From: Crocodylus rhombifer
Taxonomy: Eukaryota > Chordata > Crocodylia > Crocodylidae
Length of the DNA: 64,000 nucleotides
Reading direction: 5' to 3'
NCBI GenBank assembly: GCA_038503035.1
Contig: JAVSML010025535.1
Location: forward strand, 367,673-431,672
The notes below the pieces were generated by a model, which saw only the letters and a list, made by a program, of their open reading frames with translations, searched no databases and was not told the DNA's origin. Shown here one piece after another: positions 23,985-35,300 of the stretch. Made by a program: the position numbers and the translations under genes. Every line of letters begins with the position of its first letter. Position 1 is the stretch's first letter.

Positions 23985-24215
23985 TCACTGTAGAAAATAC
24001 AATGAGATTATGTAGGTGTTTATGAGCAATCTGAGCTCCAGTTTCCTATATGTAAAATATGGGGAGGCCACAATGATTTTTTTCCTTCTTGCCTATCTAG
24101 AAGGTAAATTCTTCAAGGCAGGGACTTGTATCAAACTATGTATATATAAATGCCTAGCCCAATAAGATCATGATTATAGTCTGGGGCTTTAGGGACCACA
24201 GTAATAAATATGATA
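23985..24215 (+). repeat. Old amniote interspersed repeat (MIR/L2-like tail)
   Basis: GAGCTCCAGTTTCCTATATGTAAAATATGGGGA, then AGGTAAATTCTTCAAGGCAGGGACTTGTATC, then AAATGCCTAGCCCAATAAGATCATGAT..AATAAATATGATAATTAG. This follows the known reptile order 'cctcagtttccccatctgtaaaatgggga', 'gtaagctctttggggcagggact', 'gcgcctagcacaatggggtcctgatc', 'aataaataataat'. Confidence 0.6.
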
Positions 24216-24560
24216 ATTAGCACTGGTTGTCATAGCTGGTTTTGTCCTGACAATCTCAATACAGCCCCTGCTGTCTCCAAGGAGGAAGGTAAGCCGTGCC
24301 AGGAGAAATAACCCTTGTCAGGCTTTCCCTCTCCATTGCAGTTCACTTATGCTACTGGCAGGTTGGAGGCAAAGCCCTTTTCTAGCTAGTGCTGCCAGTC
24401 AAAGCACCTGCATGATGATCTCACAGGACTAAGATGTTTCCTTATTTCCTAGAACAGAAAAGCAGCAAGGCTTTTGAACTTACCAAATAGCTCATACAGA
24501 AATGGTGCCTCCCTTCCCTTCTGTGAAGTAGTAAGTAGCTGCCTGAAAAGTCCTACTGAT
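24216..24560. other. Unrecognised sequence
   Basis: No supported feature. Confidence 0.4.
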
Positions 24561-25050
24561 TGGGTACATGTACACATGCAATTAATGTGACGCAATAAAC
24601 TCCTGAGTTTATTGCTTCAGAGTTATTGCTTTGGAGTTTATTGCTCCCAGGCATGCTGTTTGAACATCTGCCCAGGACTGTACTGTGTTGATTCAGATTG
24701 GACCAACCCTGGCAGGCAGGGGGCACTGGGGGCCAGCCTGCAGGCCCAGGGCTGTTCTCCTGGCTTAACATGGTGTGGAGGAGCCCACTGGAGCATGAGG
24801 GTACTTCATTGTGGGGCTAGCTGGTAGGCAGCCCCTGCACTGAAGCACCCTCATGCTCCAGTCAGCCAGGGCAGCACCTTCATATGTGCTCCTGCAGAGT
24901 AAAAATCTCCACAGCAGAACAGTACTTAAATTTACAAGTACGATCCTGCTGTGGAGTTAATTAGCTTACTCCAGCCTAATAGGGGCACGCATGTAGATGT
25001 GTGACATTTACCGCGGAGCTAACTAGTCAACATAGTAAATGTCTCATGTA
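24561..25050 (+). mobile_element. MITE with TCTACA/TGTAGA-type termini
   Basis: The left end TGGGTACATGTACACATGCA and the right end, read in reverse as TGGATGCATCTACATGAGAC, are similar inverted termini. Just inside lies a perfect hairpin, GCAATAAACTC (24592-24602) against GAGTTTATTGC (24605-24615). The interior (CCCAGGACTG..GGCAGCCCCTGCACT..AGCACCCTCATGC) is shared with 43369-43780. ATGTAGAT at 24991-24998 is the empty version of the site occupied by a hAT-like element in that other copy. No coding capacity. It may belong to the crocodilian MITE group called Chompy, but I cannot verify this. Confidence 0.7.
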
Positions 25051-28000
25051 GATGCATCCAGCATGTCTTACCTAGAGGTGGACTTGCAAACTGTTTTTCA
25101 CAATAAGGAGCAATTTATTCCACAAATACCCATACTGACTCCACTGGCAATAATACCAGTATATTAAACAGTGAGTTAACCAGTCCTTCACTGTAAGTAA
25201 AAGTTAGAAAGGTGCTGCATTCAATATACGCTACAAGTGGAACAAGCATTTTCCCTCCTCTTCCTTCTTTCCCTCCTCCCCTCAAATTCCACAGCGAAGG
25301 GACTAGTACTAACATCATTTATAAGAAAAAGGAAACTGGAAGGTTAAAAGAAAAAATCTATTATGGATGCTCCACTCAGGTAAAACTGAATTATAGGTCA
25401 CTTCAATTAGAGGTAATTAAATTTCAGATGATTAATTTGATTTGCAGATCCATTCCTATCAACCTCAACTTCCAGTTGAAAGTCTGTGGGGTTTCAATCA
25501 TGATGTCACTATGATTTCTTGCAGTGCATAGTCTCTAAACTGGCTGGTAAGAAGGTGAAATGAGGAGCTTATATTCCATTAGAAAAACAGAGAATAATCT
25601 GAATCTATGGCAGTGGCTGAGCCAGAGAACGGTTTGAACTCTAATGGTACAAGCTGTGTCAGCTGTGCCTTTCTTTTATCCTTGAGTTACTTGAATAAAA
25701 TAAAAGAGGCAACTCATCTAAGCAGCAGCAAGGAGTAAAGAACTAAAATTCACAAAAGGCTAAATTGCCTTCTTGTGCAAACCCACAGTACGGTCTAGGA
25801 GATCAACTTGTCCAAGGGTCTAGTCTCCAAACTTCTTAGCTTTTGAGGGGTCATGTCCCAAGAAGAAGCACCTGGTTTCCTGAAAACAAACAGTCCAACT
25901 AAAGTTGTTCTCTCTGCTGCTTGCTCCTGAAGCCAGACTCTTCCCTGCTATGTTCCTGAATGATCAGAGTGAAGAGAATAGAGATGAAAAAATTAGTTAT
26001 GATCTCCTAGCATTAATAATGAGTTGTCAGGAGACTTCAAATTAGGAAACAGAAATTTCCACATCCGAGGTACAGAGGGATGCTGGAGTTGCTAGAAGAG
26101 TCTCTCTCCCCAATTCCTTGTTAATATAAAGTATAAATGTGCAAAGCAAAGCACTTTAAAACAAGACACAAGAAATACAAGTGGAAGTCAAGACCTTGTG
26201 TGTGTTGACTGGTTACAACAATTCCTCAGGTAATCCCCAGAGCAGGCCAAAGCAATTGCTTATGAACTGTAAAGACTTTAATAAAAAAAAGTGACTTCTC
26301 TTGAAAAGGGCACTCCCTTCCCCATCTTTTTCCTGGCCTTTTAACAAATCACCAGATTAAAGAAAATGAAGGACATGTTCGCCCTGCAAGTTGCATCTGT
26401 CCTTCAGGTTTCATTGAAATGAAACGCATCCAGGAACTAAAAGCAGAAAAAAAGAATGTTTCACTTTAAAAAAATTGAGTAAAGTCATCCTCTGAATACC
26501 CTAACATCATCATTGTTCAGGTCCAAGTCAGAGTTGTATCTAATGACAGAATGCCACTTAATTCAGGAGCAAAGAGCCAGTTTCAGCAAGCCACAGTTCA
26601 TGCTTTCTTTCAGTGATGCACTTTGCTGAATCTATTGTTTTATTTAAACCTGCTGTGGCACATACCAGGATACAACTCACATCACTTAGTTCCCAGACTT
26701 GTGCTTCAGCAGTAATCCAGCAGGAAAAAAATATTTGTTATTATATGAAACCAAAGAATTGCTGTTTTGTGCTGATGTATAAGAATCAAAAAGGGAAACT
26801 GAACACAAAGAGTAAGTAAAATTGATCTATCTAGTTACACTGACTGAATGGCAAGTCATAAACAAAATAAGTTGTGACAAAAAAACTAGATTCAGATGAT
26901 TCAATAGGTAAAATGTCACTGGATTTTTTAAAAAAATCTGCACTACTAGCAACTTTTCTGATTGCCCCCTCCCCCCTGCCTCAATCTCTAGTCTTATTTT
27001 CCAAACCCCAGTTTATGGGGTCATACAGTTATACAAGAATCCCAATCCCCTTTTTCTTAAAGTTGCTAGACTCTATAGTAGCTGGGGGGTGGGGGGGCGG
27101 GCAGGAAGGAATGGAAAAAAATGAATAAAAACTGGGCAGCAATTTTTTTTTAAATGAACTCATGACATTTGAATAGTTGAAGGTAGCAATGCTGACTATG
27201 TGGCTGACACTATGAAAGAGGGTTGCTTAAAGCTTTGCTCCTGCAGAAAGCTCGCTTGATTTCCAGATGCATTGAGCATTAACAATGGGAAGAAAAGACA
27301 AGAACCTAAATATAGGCTTAGGAGCCTATTTTTTGGCATTCTCACTGAAAATTCATCATCACATTTTCTGCCTTGACAGGGCCCCTTTGAGATCCTTTCT
27401 GCTAGTATTTCATTAGGCTTTGTAATCTCTATTTTTACTTCCATATTTAAGGAGTATGACAGAGGGGGAAAAGTGCTTATTTTCCATTTCTAACTAGACT
27501 AAGTAGTAGTAATAATAGGCTTTAAAATGTTTTGCATTGTTAATTTCTCTTATTTGATATCATCTTCTCTCCACTATAATTTTTAATAATCAGGTACAAG
27601 TGTTCTTTATTCAACTTAATGATCACTTAAAGAATTCTATGTGGAACAGGACCTTTTGCAGTTTAGGCCTCTATTCACCAATTACTTGTCATCTAGGTTT
27701 TAGAAGAATTTGAACAGAGGGAGTTTTTCATCACTTTCCCATGTCAAAAACTGAGAAATGCTTGTGTACCAAGAAAAGAATTAGGCAAGCAGCTGACAAC
27801 CGGGGGATGTTCTCATATGCCCTTTATTCCTTGAATTAGGGTTTGAATGGTACATTTTGTTGTCCTGTTTGTTGCCATATTTTCTATAAAGCTGTTGGGA
27901 ATGCTGCAGTTGGGAATGCTGCAGTGAATTAGTCATATAAATGTCAAGCTCTCCTGATATACATTGCAGGCTATTGGCTGAGATAGCTTTCCCAACCATG

Positions 28001-29090
28001 TTATATGAGTGAACTTTTATTTTGCTTTGTGCCATAGTTCATACACGGTGTTATCCATCAGTAAAACTTCACGTTATTCCTTATAACCACTAACTACAAT
28101 CAGACACACAGCCTCCCCTCATCTTTTTGGTATTTTATATAAAGTTTTGGTGAGGGGTGAGGGAGGGTGTGTGTGCACTTTTCTAGTTCAGCAGTGATTT
28201 TGAGAATCCTACTTGTTCCATGGACATCTTGGCGCTATAAATGGCGCTTGCATCAGGAAATTCCAAATTGTTTTACAAAAGAAGCTAGGCATTACTGGTA
28301 ATTCCCTGTTTATAAGTTTTGAGAAAACCTGCCAACAGTTTGAAAATGCCAGTAAGTATGTATAAATACCTTCATGTGGAGACACTACTATGCACCAAAG
28401 GGTCATTTACCCTAGCATAGCAAGAACAAATAGCTAGAAGTTCAAGCCAGGAAAATCACATTCAAAAGACAACTCAAATGGGGTGATTAACCATTGGTAC
28501 AAATTACTGATGGACAGGGTAGAGTTTCCCTTTCTTGAATTTTCTTTGACTCAAGACCAGAGACCTGTTGGAAAATATGCTTTAATCAAATACAACTTGT
28601 TCAGCTAAATACAAGGGGTTTCATGAAATGTAAAGTAATATACACTATATCAGATTAAATGATCCTTTTGGGCCTTGAAATCCGTGAAGCTACCCTGTAA
28701 CTGAGAATTCTTCACTAATATCAGACCAAGAGGGTTTCTTCCCTGGAAATGCCTATTCCACAATGTAAATAGGCAACTGATGCATTCTTAATAAGGTATC
28801 TTGGGAATTTACATTACAGCCTTATGTAAACTCACATAGCTATTCAAGTGTTAAAATTTCAATTTAGTGTTATCTCTGTGTTTACAGGATACAAGGACAC
28901 AGAAATCCGTGCAAGAAATAATGCTGTGATCTTGTGTAAATTCAAGGCCAGATTTAACAAGCCAACAAAAATCTCTGACCATTACCACCACCATCATCCA
29001 CATTTTTTATAGGCCATTCCAAGTTTCTTTTCTTAAATTTCTCTCAGGTCCTGTTGGATAGCAATGGTGTCAGGAGTCCTAAAACATAAT
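25051..29090. other. Stretch without recognisable genes
   Basis: About 4 kb with no supported gene, RNA or well-preserved repeat. There is a G-rich run at 27083-27100. GGAATGCTGCAGTT is duplicated at 27898-27925. Short frames such as 25212-25514 and 26874-27128 show no family motifs. Confidence 0.5.
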
Positions 29091-29197
29091 GGCCTTGTCT
29101 TCATTTGGAAACACTACCTGTTCTTAATATTTATTGACTGATGAGGCAAACCTCAATAAAAATTAAGAACAGGAGTTGTTTCCAGATGAGCCTATGA
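29091..29197. mobile_element. Short foldback MITE
   Basis: TCATTTGGAAACACTACC..TTCTTAAT (29101-29128) pairs with 29162-29189 at about 25 of 28 positions, and the outer bases GGCCTTGTC / GCCTATGAAG continue the inverted repeat weakly. The loop is itself partly self-complementary (TTTATTGA..TCAATAAA). The element is about 107 bp and noncoding. Confidence 0.75.
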
Positions 29198-29479
29198 AGT
29201 TTACTGCATCAACCTCCTAGGTGCAGAAACTCATGGACTCAGTATAGACAGTGGAATTCTGACACACTGCAACCTGCCGGACATCTGACTCCCCAGGGAC
29301 CTCTCCATTTACCTGATACATACCCCTTCCCCCCTACCCCAGCCTGCCCCTCACCTCCTGATGCCTCTATTTCCATTTTCACTGACTGGATTTTTTGCCT
29401 GCATTCCATGCCAGCCTCTGCCTTCTTTACTATTCCTTCCATCCAGGAAGAGTATACACACAAACTGCAGGTACTTCCT

Positions 29480-29632
29480 CAGCCTGATGAAGGGTTTTCA
29501 ACCTAAAAGCTTGCTAAGATATATTTTCCAACTATTCAGTTGGTTTACTAAAAGATATGAGATTGACCAAAAAACCTTGCCTGCCAGTGCCACGTCCTTA
29601 GACCAACACAGCTACAACCTACACCCCTAGCA
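29480..29632 (+). repeat. Tail-type dispersed repeat (AAAGCTTGC..CCAACACAGCTAC), copy 1
   Basis: GATGAAGGGTTTTCAACC, TAAAAGCTTGCTAAGATAT, AACTATTCAGTTGGTTTACTAAAAGATAT and GACCAACACAGCTACAACC occur in order, as in the copies at 59825 and 61200. The 3' phrase 'ctaataaaagatat..accaacacggctacaac' is common in reptile genomes. I suspect the 3' end of a Penelope-like or related retroelement but cannot confirm it. It abuts the LTR-like copy R2. Confidence 0.65.
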
Positions 29633-29923
29633 CCTGACCAGAAGGAGGCAGGGTCCTGGGCACATCTAAGCCCCAGGGCTGGGGCTGGCAGAGAGAGTTC
29701 TCTGGCAGCTGCTGGAGAAGAAGCTCCTGCAGGAAAGGAAAGAAGGGCTCTGTGACAGTTTGGCTGCCTGAGATGCTAGTGCTACTATGCTACTTACTTG
29801 TTGTTATTTATAGTGGTGGACTGGACTGAGGTGGTAGGAGAGGAGGAGGCCTCATTGGGGCACACTACTATGTCATGTAGAGGCCCCAGCACCAGTGAGG
29901 GCACAGTGACATAGGCGGAGAGA

Positions 29924-31201
29924 AACTATAGGCCAGTTAGTCTCACCTCGATCCTAGGCAAGCTGTTCAAGAAAATTATTCTGGCACACATCCATGAGGG
30001 GCCAGCTGGGGACTGCATGCTTAGGGGCAACCGGCACGGGTTCATCAGTGGCAGGTCCTGTCAGACCAACCTGGTGGCCTTTTACAATCAGATCACCAGA
30101 TCACTAGATGCAGGGGTAGCAGTGGACATAGTCTTCCTGGACTTCCGGAAGGCTTTTGACACTGTCTCTCACCCCATTCTCATTAAGAAACTGGGGGGCT
30201 GTGGTGTAGACACGCACACAGTCAAATGGGTCGCCAAGCAGCTGGAGGGCCGCACCCAGAGGGTGGTAGTGGATGGGTCCTTCTCAACCTGGAAGGACGT
30301 GGGCAGTGGGGTCCCCCAGGGCTCGGTCCTCGGGCCAGCACTGTTCAACATCTTCATCAGTGATTTGGACAAGGGGGTAAAAAGCACCCTGTTCAAATTT
30401 GCTGATGACACTAAGATGTTGGGGGACATGGGCACACTAGAAGGAAGCAACAGGCTACAATCAGACCTAGACAGGTTACAAGGGTGGGCGGATGAGACTA
30501 GGATGGGATTCAACACAGACAAGTGCAAGGTGATGCACCTGGGGAGGAACAACCGGCACCATACCTACAGGTTAGGGAACTCCCCTCTTCTCAGCACGGA
30601 GAAGGAAAAGGATCTTGGAGTCATAATTGACTCCAAGATTAACATGGGCCGGCAGTGTGGGGAGGCAGTTAGGAAGGCCAACCGCACCTTGTCATCCATC
30701 CACAGATGCATCTCGAGCAGGTCCAAAGAGGTGATCCTCCCCGTCTATGCGGCACTGGTCAGGCCGCAGTTGGAGTACTGCGTCCAGTTCTGGGCGCCGC
30801 ACTTCAAGAGGGACGTCAACAGCATGGAGAGGGTCCAGAGGAGGGCCACTCGCATGATCAGGGGACAGCAGGGCAGGCCCTACGAGGAGAGGCTACGGGA
30901 CCTGAACCTGTTCAGCCTCCACAAGAGAAGGCTGAGGGGGGATCTTGTGGCCTGTTATAAACTAGTCAGGGGGGATCAGCAGGCACTGGGGGAGTCACTG
31001 TTCCCCCGAGCACCGCCAGGAGTGACCGGGAATAACAGTCACAAGCTGGCAGAGGGTAGGTTTAGGTTAGATATCAGGAGGCGCTACTTCACGGTCAGGG
31101 CGGCTAGGGTCTGGAACCAACTTCCAAGAGAAGTGATGCAGGCTCCTACCCTGGGGGTATTTAAGAGGAGGTTAGATGAACACCTTGCTGGGGTTGTTTG
31201 A
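29924..31201 (+). CDS. CR1 ORF2 partial reverse transcriptase, open frame
   Basis: An uninterrupted frame of 425 codons reads the C-terminal part of CR1 ORF2. The first ATG inside it is at 30017, but the frame is open back to the truncation point, so no true start exists. Motifs in order: [60 protein letters not shown] (FADD at residues 128-131 from ATG 30017), [60 protein letters not shown]. Family knowledge: this enzyme copies CR1 RNA into the nicked target. Here endonuclease and fingers are absent, so it cannot be autonomous, and no promoter is evident. The intact frame suggests youth rather than function. Confidence 0.93.
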   Translation, partial: NYRPVSLTSILGKLFKKIILAHIHEGPAGDCMLRGNRHGFISGRSCQTNLVAFYNQITRSLDAGVAVDIVFLDFRKAFDTVSHPILIKKLGGCGVDTHTVKWVAKQLEGRTQRVVVDGSFSTWKDVGSGVPQGSVLGPALFNIFISDLDKGVKSTLFKFADDTKMLGDMGTLEGSNRLQSDLDRLQGWADETRMGFNTDKCKVMHLGRNNRHHTYRLGNSPLLSTEKEKDLGVIIDSKINMGRQCGEAVRKANRTLSSIHRCISSRSKEVILPVYAALVRPQLEYCVQFWAPHFKRDVNSMERVQRRATRMIRGQQGRPYEERLRDLNLFSLHKRRLRGDLVACYKLVRGDQQALGESLFPRAPPGVTGNNSHKLAEGRFRLDIRRRYFTVRAARVWNQLPREVMQAPTLGVFKRRLDEHLAGVV

Positions 31202-31287
31202 CCCCAGTACTCTTTCCTGCCATGGCAGGGGGGTCGGACTAGATGATCTGCTCAGGTCCCTTCCGACCCTAGAAACTATGAAACTAT
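29924..31287 (+). mobile_element. CR1 LINE, 5'-truncated, flanked by 7-bp GGAGAGA
   Basis: A 1364-bp CR1 starting inside the reverse transcriptase (NYRPVSLTSIL) and ending in the 3' tail AGAAACTATGAAACTAT. GGAGAGA occurs at 29917-29923 and again at 31288-31294, a likely target-site duplication. Truncation at the 5' end is normal for target-primed reverse transcription. The long open frame and clean junctions mark it as one of the youngest CR1 insertions in the window. Confidence 0.92.
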
Positions 31288-31659
31288 GGAGAGACCCCAG
31301 TGACAACAGAAGATCGAGTGAGACTGAGACCTTATTACAAGGACGATATTGATATACTATCTGCAAGGCATGGGGTGTGGTACGGGGTAGTTGGAACCAC
31401 GCATCTAGCCCATAAGGCTTAGGGTGTCCCCTTGAGGCACATACTTAGAGCGGGTCCCAACAAGGGGTCCAAGTTTAGTGGGGTCGCTTAGCACCATGAC
31501 TGAGATGAAGCTCAAGGGCAGCCTCCCTATCTATTACTTTTCCAAGAAGATGTGATGGCAGGCAAGAAGGCACCCACAGGGCAGAGCTGGCATGTTCACA
31601 AGGCCCTAGGGGCACCACGGCCATCTCTAGGGACACTACTCTTCAACAAAGTGCAGCTT

Positions 31660-32194
31660 TCCAGAAACCCCTGCACCTATCTCCTTAAAACCTGGCAAGC
31701 TTCATGGCCTCAGCAGGGGCCATCATGCCTGCTGTTTTCACCCTGCTGTGCCTTAATACACACATGACATGAATTTTGCTTGTCAGCACCTTGAGGAGCT
31801 TCAAAAGGTGCTACCATGCCTGTTTTCACGCTCCCCTCCCCCATGCCTTTACACTTACAAGTGACACAAGTTTTGCTCTGAACTGTTTGAGGTACAGTTT
31901 CTCAGAAACCCCTGCACCTATCTCCTTGAAACTTGACAGACTTTGTGGTTTCAACAGGGGCTACCATTCCTGATGTTTTCATTTGAATCAGGAAATAAAT
32001 GACAAAGTTATAAGCATTTTTGTGATTAAGCCTATGGGTGAAATATTGAAATGTGTCAAAATAGTGCTGAAACAGTGAAACAGTTTCGACAAAATGAAAC
32101 AGAACAGTGCTTCAAAACAGCAAAGCAACACACTGTCCCTTTGAAATGGTGAAATGGAAGTTGAAATGAAATGGTGCTGTTTTGCACAGCCCTA
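31660..32194 (+). repeat. Internally repeated sequence ending in a hAT-like terminus
   Basis: AGAAACCCCTGCACCTATCTCC begins two units at 31671 and 31910, followed each time by AACAGGGGC/AGCAGGGGCC..CATGCCTG..GTTTTCA. A shortened unit lies between (31810-31900). The segment continues through TGAAACAGTTTCGACAAAATG to GTTTTGCACAGCCCTA at 32194, the reverse of the TAGGGCTGTGCAAA type of hAT end. I could not place the left terminus, so the element is open on that side. Confidence 0.5.
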
Positions 32195-32297
32195 AATAGC
32201 CTGAAACAACTCTGTGGAGTATGTCCACTATAGCATTGAAGTAGCTGTCAGTCTTTAACTGGAGGTGAAAAACTCCATCACAGCCAAGCCCTTTGTG

Positions 32298-33479
32298 TTT
32301 CATAGTTTAATAGTTAGTAGGGTCGGAAGGGACCTGAGCAGATCATCAAATCAGATCCATGGCAGGAAAGAGTACGGGGGTCAAAGGACCCCAGCAAGGT
32401 GTTCATCCAGCCTCCTCTTAAACACCCCCAGGGTAGGAGCCAGCACCACTTCTCTTGGAAATTGGGTCCAGATCCTAGCTGCCCTGACCGTGAAGTCGCA
32501 CCTTCTGATATCTAGCCTAAACCTACCCTCTGCCAGCTTGTGACCATTATTTCTGGTCACTCCTGGCGGTGCTCGGGGGAACAGGGACTTCCCCAGTGCC
32601 TGCTGATCCCCCCTGACTAGTTTGTAACAGGCCACTAGATCCCCCCCCCAGCCTTCTCTTTTGGAGGCTGAACAGGTTCAGGTTCTGTAGCCTCTCCTCA
32701 TAGGGTCTGCCCTGCTGCCCCCTGACCATGTGAGTGGCCTCCTCTGGACCCTCTCCATGTTGTCCACATCCCTCTTGAAGTGTGGCGCCCAGAACTGGAT
32801 GCAGTACTCCAGTTGCGGCCTGACCACTGCTGCATAGAAACGGAGTATCACCTCCTTGTATCTGCTTGAGATGCATCTGTGGATGCATGACAAGGTGTGG
32901 TTGGCCTTCCTGACTGCACCCCCATACTGCAGGCCCATGTTCAACTTTGGATCAGTGATGTCCACAAGATCCTTTTCTGCCTCTGCACTGACGAGAAGGG
33001 AGTTCCCCAGCCTGTAGGTATGGTGCTGGTTCTTCCTCCCCAGGTGCAGCACCTTGCACTTGTCAGTGTTGAATCCCATCCTATTCTCGTTTGCCCACCC
33101 CTGTAACCTGGTTAGGTCTGATTGTAGCATATTCCTTCCTTCTAGCATGCCCACATCCCGTAACATCTTAGTGTCATCAGCATATTTGAACAGGGTACTT
33201 TTTACCCCCTTGTCCAAGAAACTGATGAAGATGTTGAACAGTGCTGGCCCGAGGATGGAGACCTGGGGGACCCCACTGCGCACCTCCCTCCAGGTCGAAA
33301 TAGACCCATCCACCACCACTCTCTGGGTGCGGCCCTCCAGCCAGTTGGCGACCCATTTGACTGTGCAGGTGTTGACACCACAGTTCCCCAGTTTTTTAAT
33401 GATAACGGGGTGAGAGACAGTGTCGAAGGCCTTCCGGAAGTCCAGGAAGACTATGTCCACTGCTACCCCTGCATCTAAG
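32298..33479 (-). mobile_element. CR1 LINE, 5'-truncated
   Basis: On the minus strand this runs from reverse transcriptase (LDAGVAVDIVFLDF) at 33479 to the 3' tail at 32298 (plus strand TTTCATAGTTTAATAGTTAG). It belongs to the same subfamily as 29924-31287 and 40560-41844. The 5' break falls 150 bp downstream of the break in the 29924 copy. No clear target duplication. Confidence 0.9.
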
Positions 33480-33487
33480 GAATGCAT
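32381..33487 (-). pseudogene. CR1 reverse transcriptase remnant with two compensating frameshifts
   Basis: From 33487 down to 32678 one frame carries FLDFRKAFDTVSH, GVPQVSILGPALFN, KYADDTKML and [16 protein letters not shown], then shifts at about 32735-32745 where a G of the usual GAGGGCCACTC is missing. The middle (YEERLQNLNLFSLQKRRL) is read in a second frame. The first frame returns at about 32641-32650, a run of C on the plus strand, and continues to 32381 (LVRGDQQALGKSLFP, FTVRAARIWTQFP, LDEHLAGVL). PQGSVLG is PQVSILG here, so key residues have drifted as well. Confidence 0.9.
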
Positions 33488-34179
33488 CTATGTTCTTCCT
33501 AATTGCTTAATAATGTAGACACCCAAAAGCCTATCTTTGTCTATCCCATCCCATCTGTGCAGTTGGAACAATAAGACATATCAACTACAAGAATTCTTGC
33601 CTCTCACACATTTCCTGGACCATCACAGCAACATCACCACTTTAGCCCTACCAATAATTTAGCAAATTCTCAGGTTAAGTCTCTGGAACCAGATGCTCAG
33701 TTTAAGAATTACTTGCACATTGCTACTTGTTTCAAGTAAAGCTTGTAGAACTGATCACTGATTAGCAAAGACTGTTGAAAAGAGATAGGCAACTGCATTT
33801 TCCATGATGTGTGTTGGGAGGTTGCACTGTAGGTGAGCAAAACTGGATCAAGTGTCAGGCTTCAAGAGAGACTGAATAGGGTTCAAGATTATAGGCCAGG
33901 CTGCCTGAAAGTAAACATGTCTCTAAGAACAGAACACTGGCCTTGGCGCGCACAGTAAGGATAACTTTCTTACAACTTTTCCTGCCTGCTAAATTGCTTT
34001 ACGTTCATGTAACAATCACAAAGCAGCCTACTCACCGGGTATCATGGGAAGGGAGTACTTTGCTGTACCCATTTCTAGGACACAGCCAATCTTCATACAC
34101 AGAGCCAGCCAAATGTATGTGGTATTAAGTCCAATCTACTTAGAGATCTGTGGAAAAAACTTACCTGATAAGGAGCAGA
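33488..34179. other. Unrecognised sequence
   Basis: No supported gene or repeat. Confidence 0.4.
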
Positions 34180-35300
34180 AGTGGTGGGACACTGCACCAG
34201 AAGATGAAAGTGGCGAAAGTGAAACCGTGGCAGGTGGAGATGCTGGGAGAAAATACAAAAGGAAAAAAAAATGGCTGAGCCCAAAGGAGCTGGGATTGGT
34301 ACCCCCATTGGTGTGGGCATGCTTTATAACAGCGTGCCGGGACCAATTAGACGGCCAGAACCCCAGGTCCAAGATAAAAGGCCCGGTGGAAGACAAGCAG
34401 TGGGGGCCAGAAGTGATATCCCCAGCTGGCCCAGAGGGGCCAGAGAACACAAGCAGTCCCAGTAACAGGACCTGGTGGTTACCCCAGGAAGGGCTCTCCA
34501 TGAGAGTGCAGGGCTAGAGAGGGCCCGAGACCTGTTTACAGGGATGACATGGACTGAGGAAGTCGGCAGCAGAGACTGGAGCTCGGCAGGACTCATCAGA
34601 GCCAGGATACAGATGAGACTGATGGATGGCAAGTACCAAGCCCAGGGCAGAGGCGACGCGTCAGGGGATGAACAGCTGGACAACGTATAATTGGAAAGGA
34701 GGAGGGCCGGGGGAAATGCTTGAGATAGTAACATCACCCATACCCAGCAGCCAACATATTCATAGTTTCATAGTTTCTAGGGTCAGAAGGAACCTGAGTA
34801 GATCATCTAGTCCAACCCCCTGCCATGGCAGGAAAGAGTACTGGGGTCAAACGACCCCAGCAAGATGTACATCTGGCCTCCTCTTAAAAACCCCAGGGTA
34901 GGAGCGAACACCACGTCTCTTGGAATTTGGTTTCAGATCCTAGCCACCCTGACTGTGAAGTCGCGCCTTCTGATATCTAGCCTAAATCTACCCTCTGCCA
35001 GTTTGTGACCATAATTCCTGGTCACTCCTGGCAGTGCTTGGGGGAACAGGGACTTCCCCAGTGCCTGCTGATCCCCTCTAACTAGTATTCCAGGAACCCG
35101 AGCACCAAGGTGGCACAGGACATCAGCCTCAGCAACACAGATGATGACACTGTGTTGGCGTTAGGTGGGGTGTAGGGGAGGCAGAGCCCCACAAAGACGG
35201 AACAGTAGGAACGGCTGAGGGGAGATGCCAAGGGGAGGTGGGACCAAACATCGTCCTGCCAATCTGAAGGCAATCATCATCAAAGACATGGCATGAAACC
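34180..35300 (+). mobile_element. GC-rich LTR-like element, copy R3, interrupted by a CR1 end
   Basis: 34180-34760 and 35086-35300 flank a CR1 fragment. The left part has a TATA-like GATAAAAG at 34373 and a GC/AG-rich body. The right part has GAGGCAGAGCCCCACAAAGAC (compare GAGGTGGAACCCCACAAACG at 60810) and ATCATCAAAGACATGGCATG near 35274, resembling ATCAAAGTCGTGGC of R1. Similarity to R1 and R2 is weaker than between those two, so membership of one family is an inference. No coding region. Confidence 0.4.
34761..35085 (-). mobile_element. CR1 LINE 3' end, strongly truncated
   Basis: The plus strand reads CATAGTTTCATAGTTTCTAGGGTC at the start, which is the reversed CR1 tail, and then the C-terminal coding part up to CCCTCTAACTAG. 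TATT flanks it at 34757-34760 and 35086-35089, a possible 4-bp duplication. About 325 bp. Confidence 0.9.

Larger units (their letters stand above)
29633..31650 (+). mobile_element. GC-rich LTR-like element, copy R2, split by a CR1
   Basis: 29633-29923 matches R1 (CTGACCAGAAGGAGGCAGGG; TGAGGTGGTAGGAGAGGAGG; GGCCTCATTGGGGC). 31288-31650 resumes it (GAGAGACCCCAGTGACAAC; GGCATGGGGTGTGGTACGGGG; GGCAGCCTCCCTATC; CTCTAGGGACACTAC). R1 reads GCGGAGAGACAGGCCCC at the point where R2 is interrupted, so R1 shows the empty site. The left 130 bp of the family and its TATA-like box are missing or altered here. No coding region. Confidence 0.6.

Noticed and set aside
24561..25050. Firm assignment of the TCTACA-ended MITEs to Harbinger
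   Set aside because: No 3-bp TWA duplication was visible, and the ends could not be matched to the transposase remnant at 49-50 kb.
34044..34517. 157-codon plus-strand frame
   Set aside because: It begins in unique sequence and runs into the repetitive LTR-like element R3. There is no domain, and overlapping frames exist on both strands.
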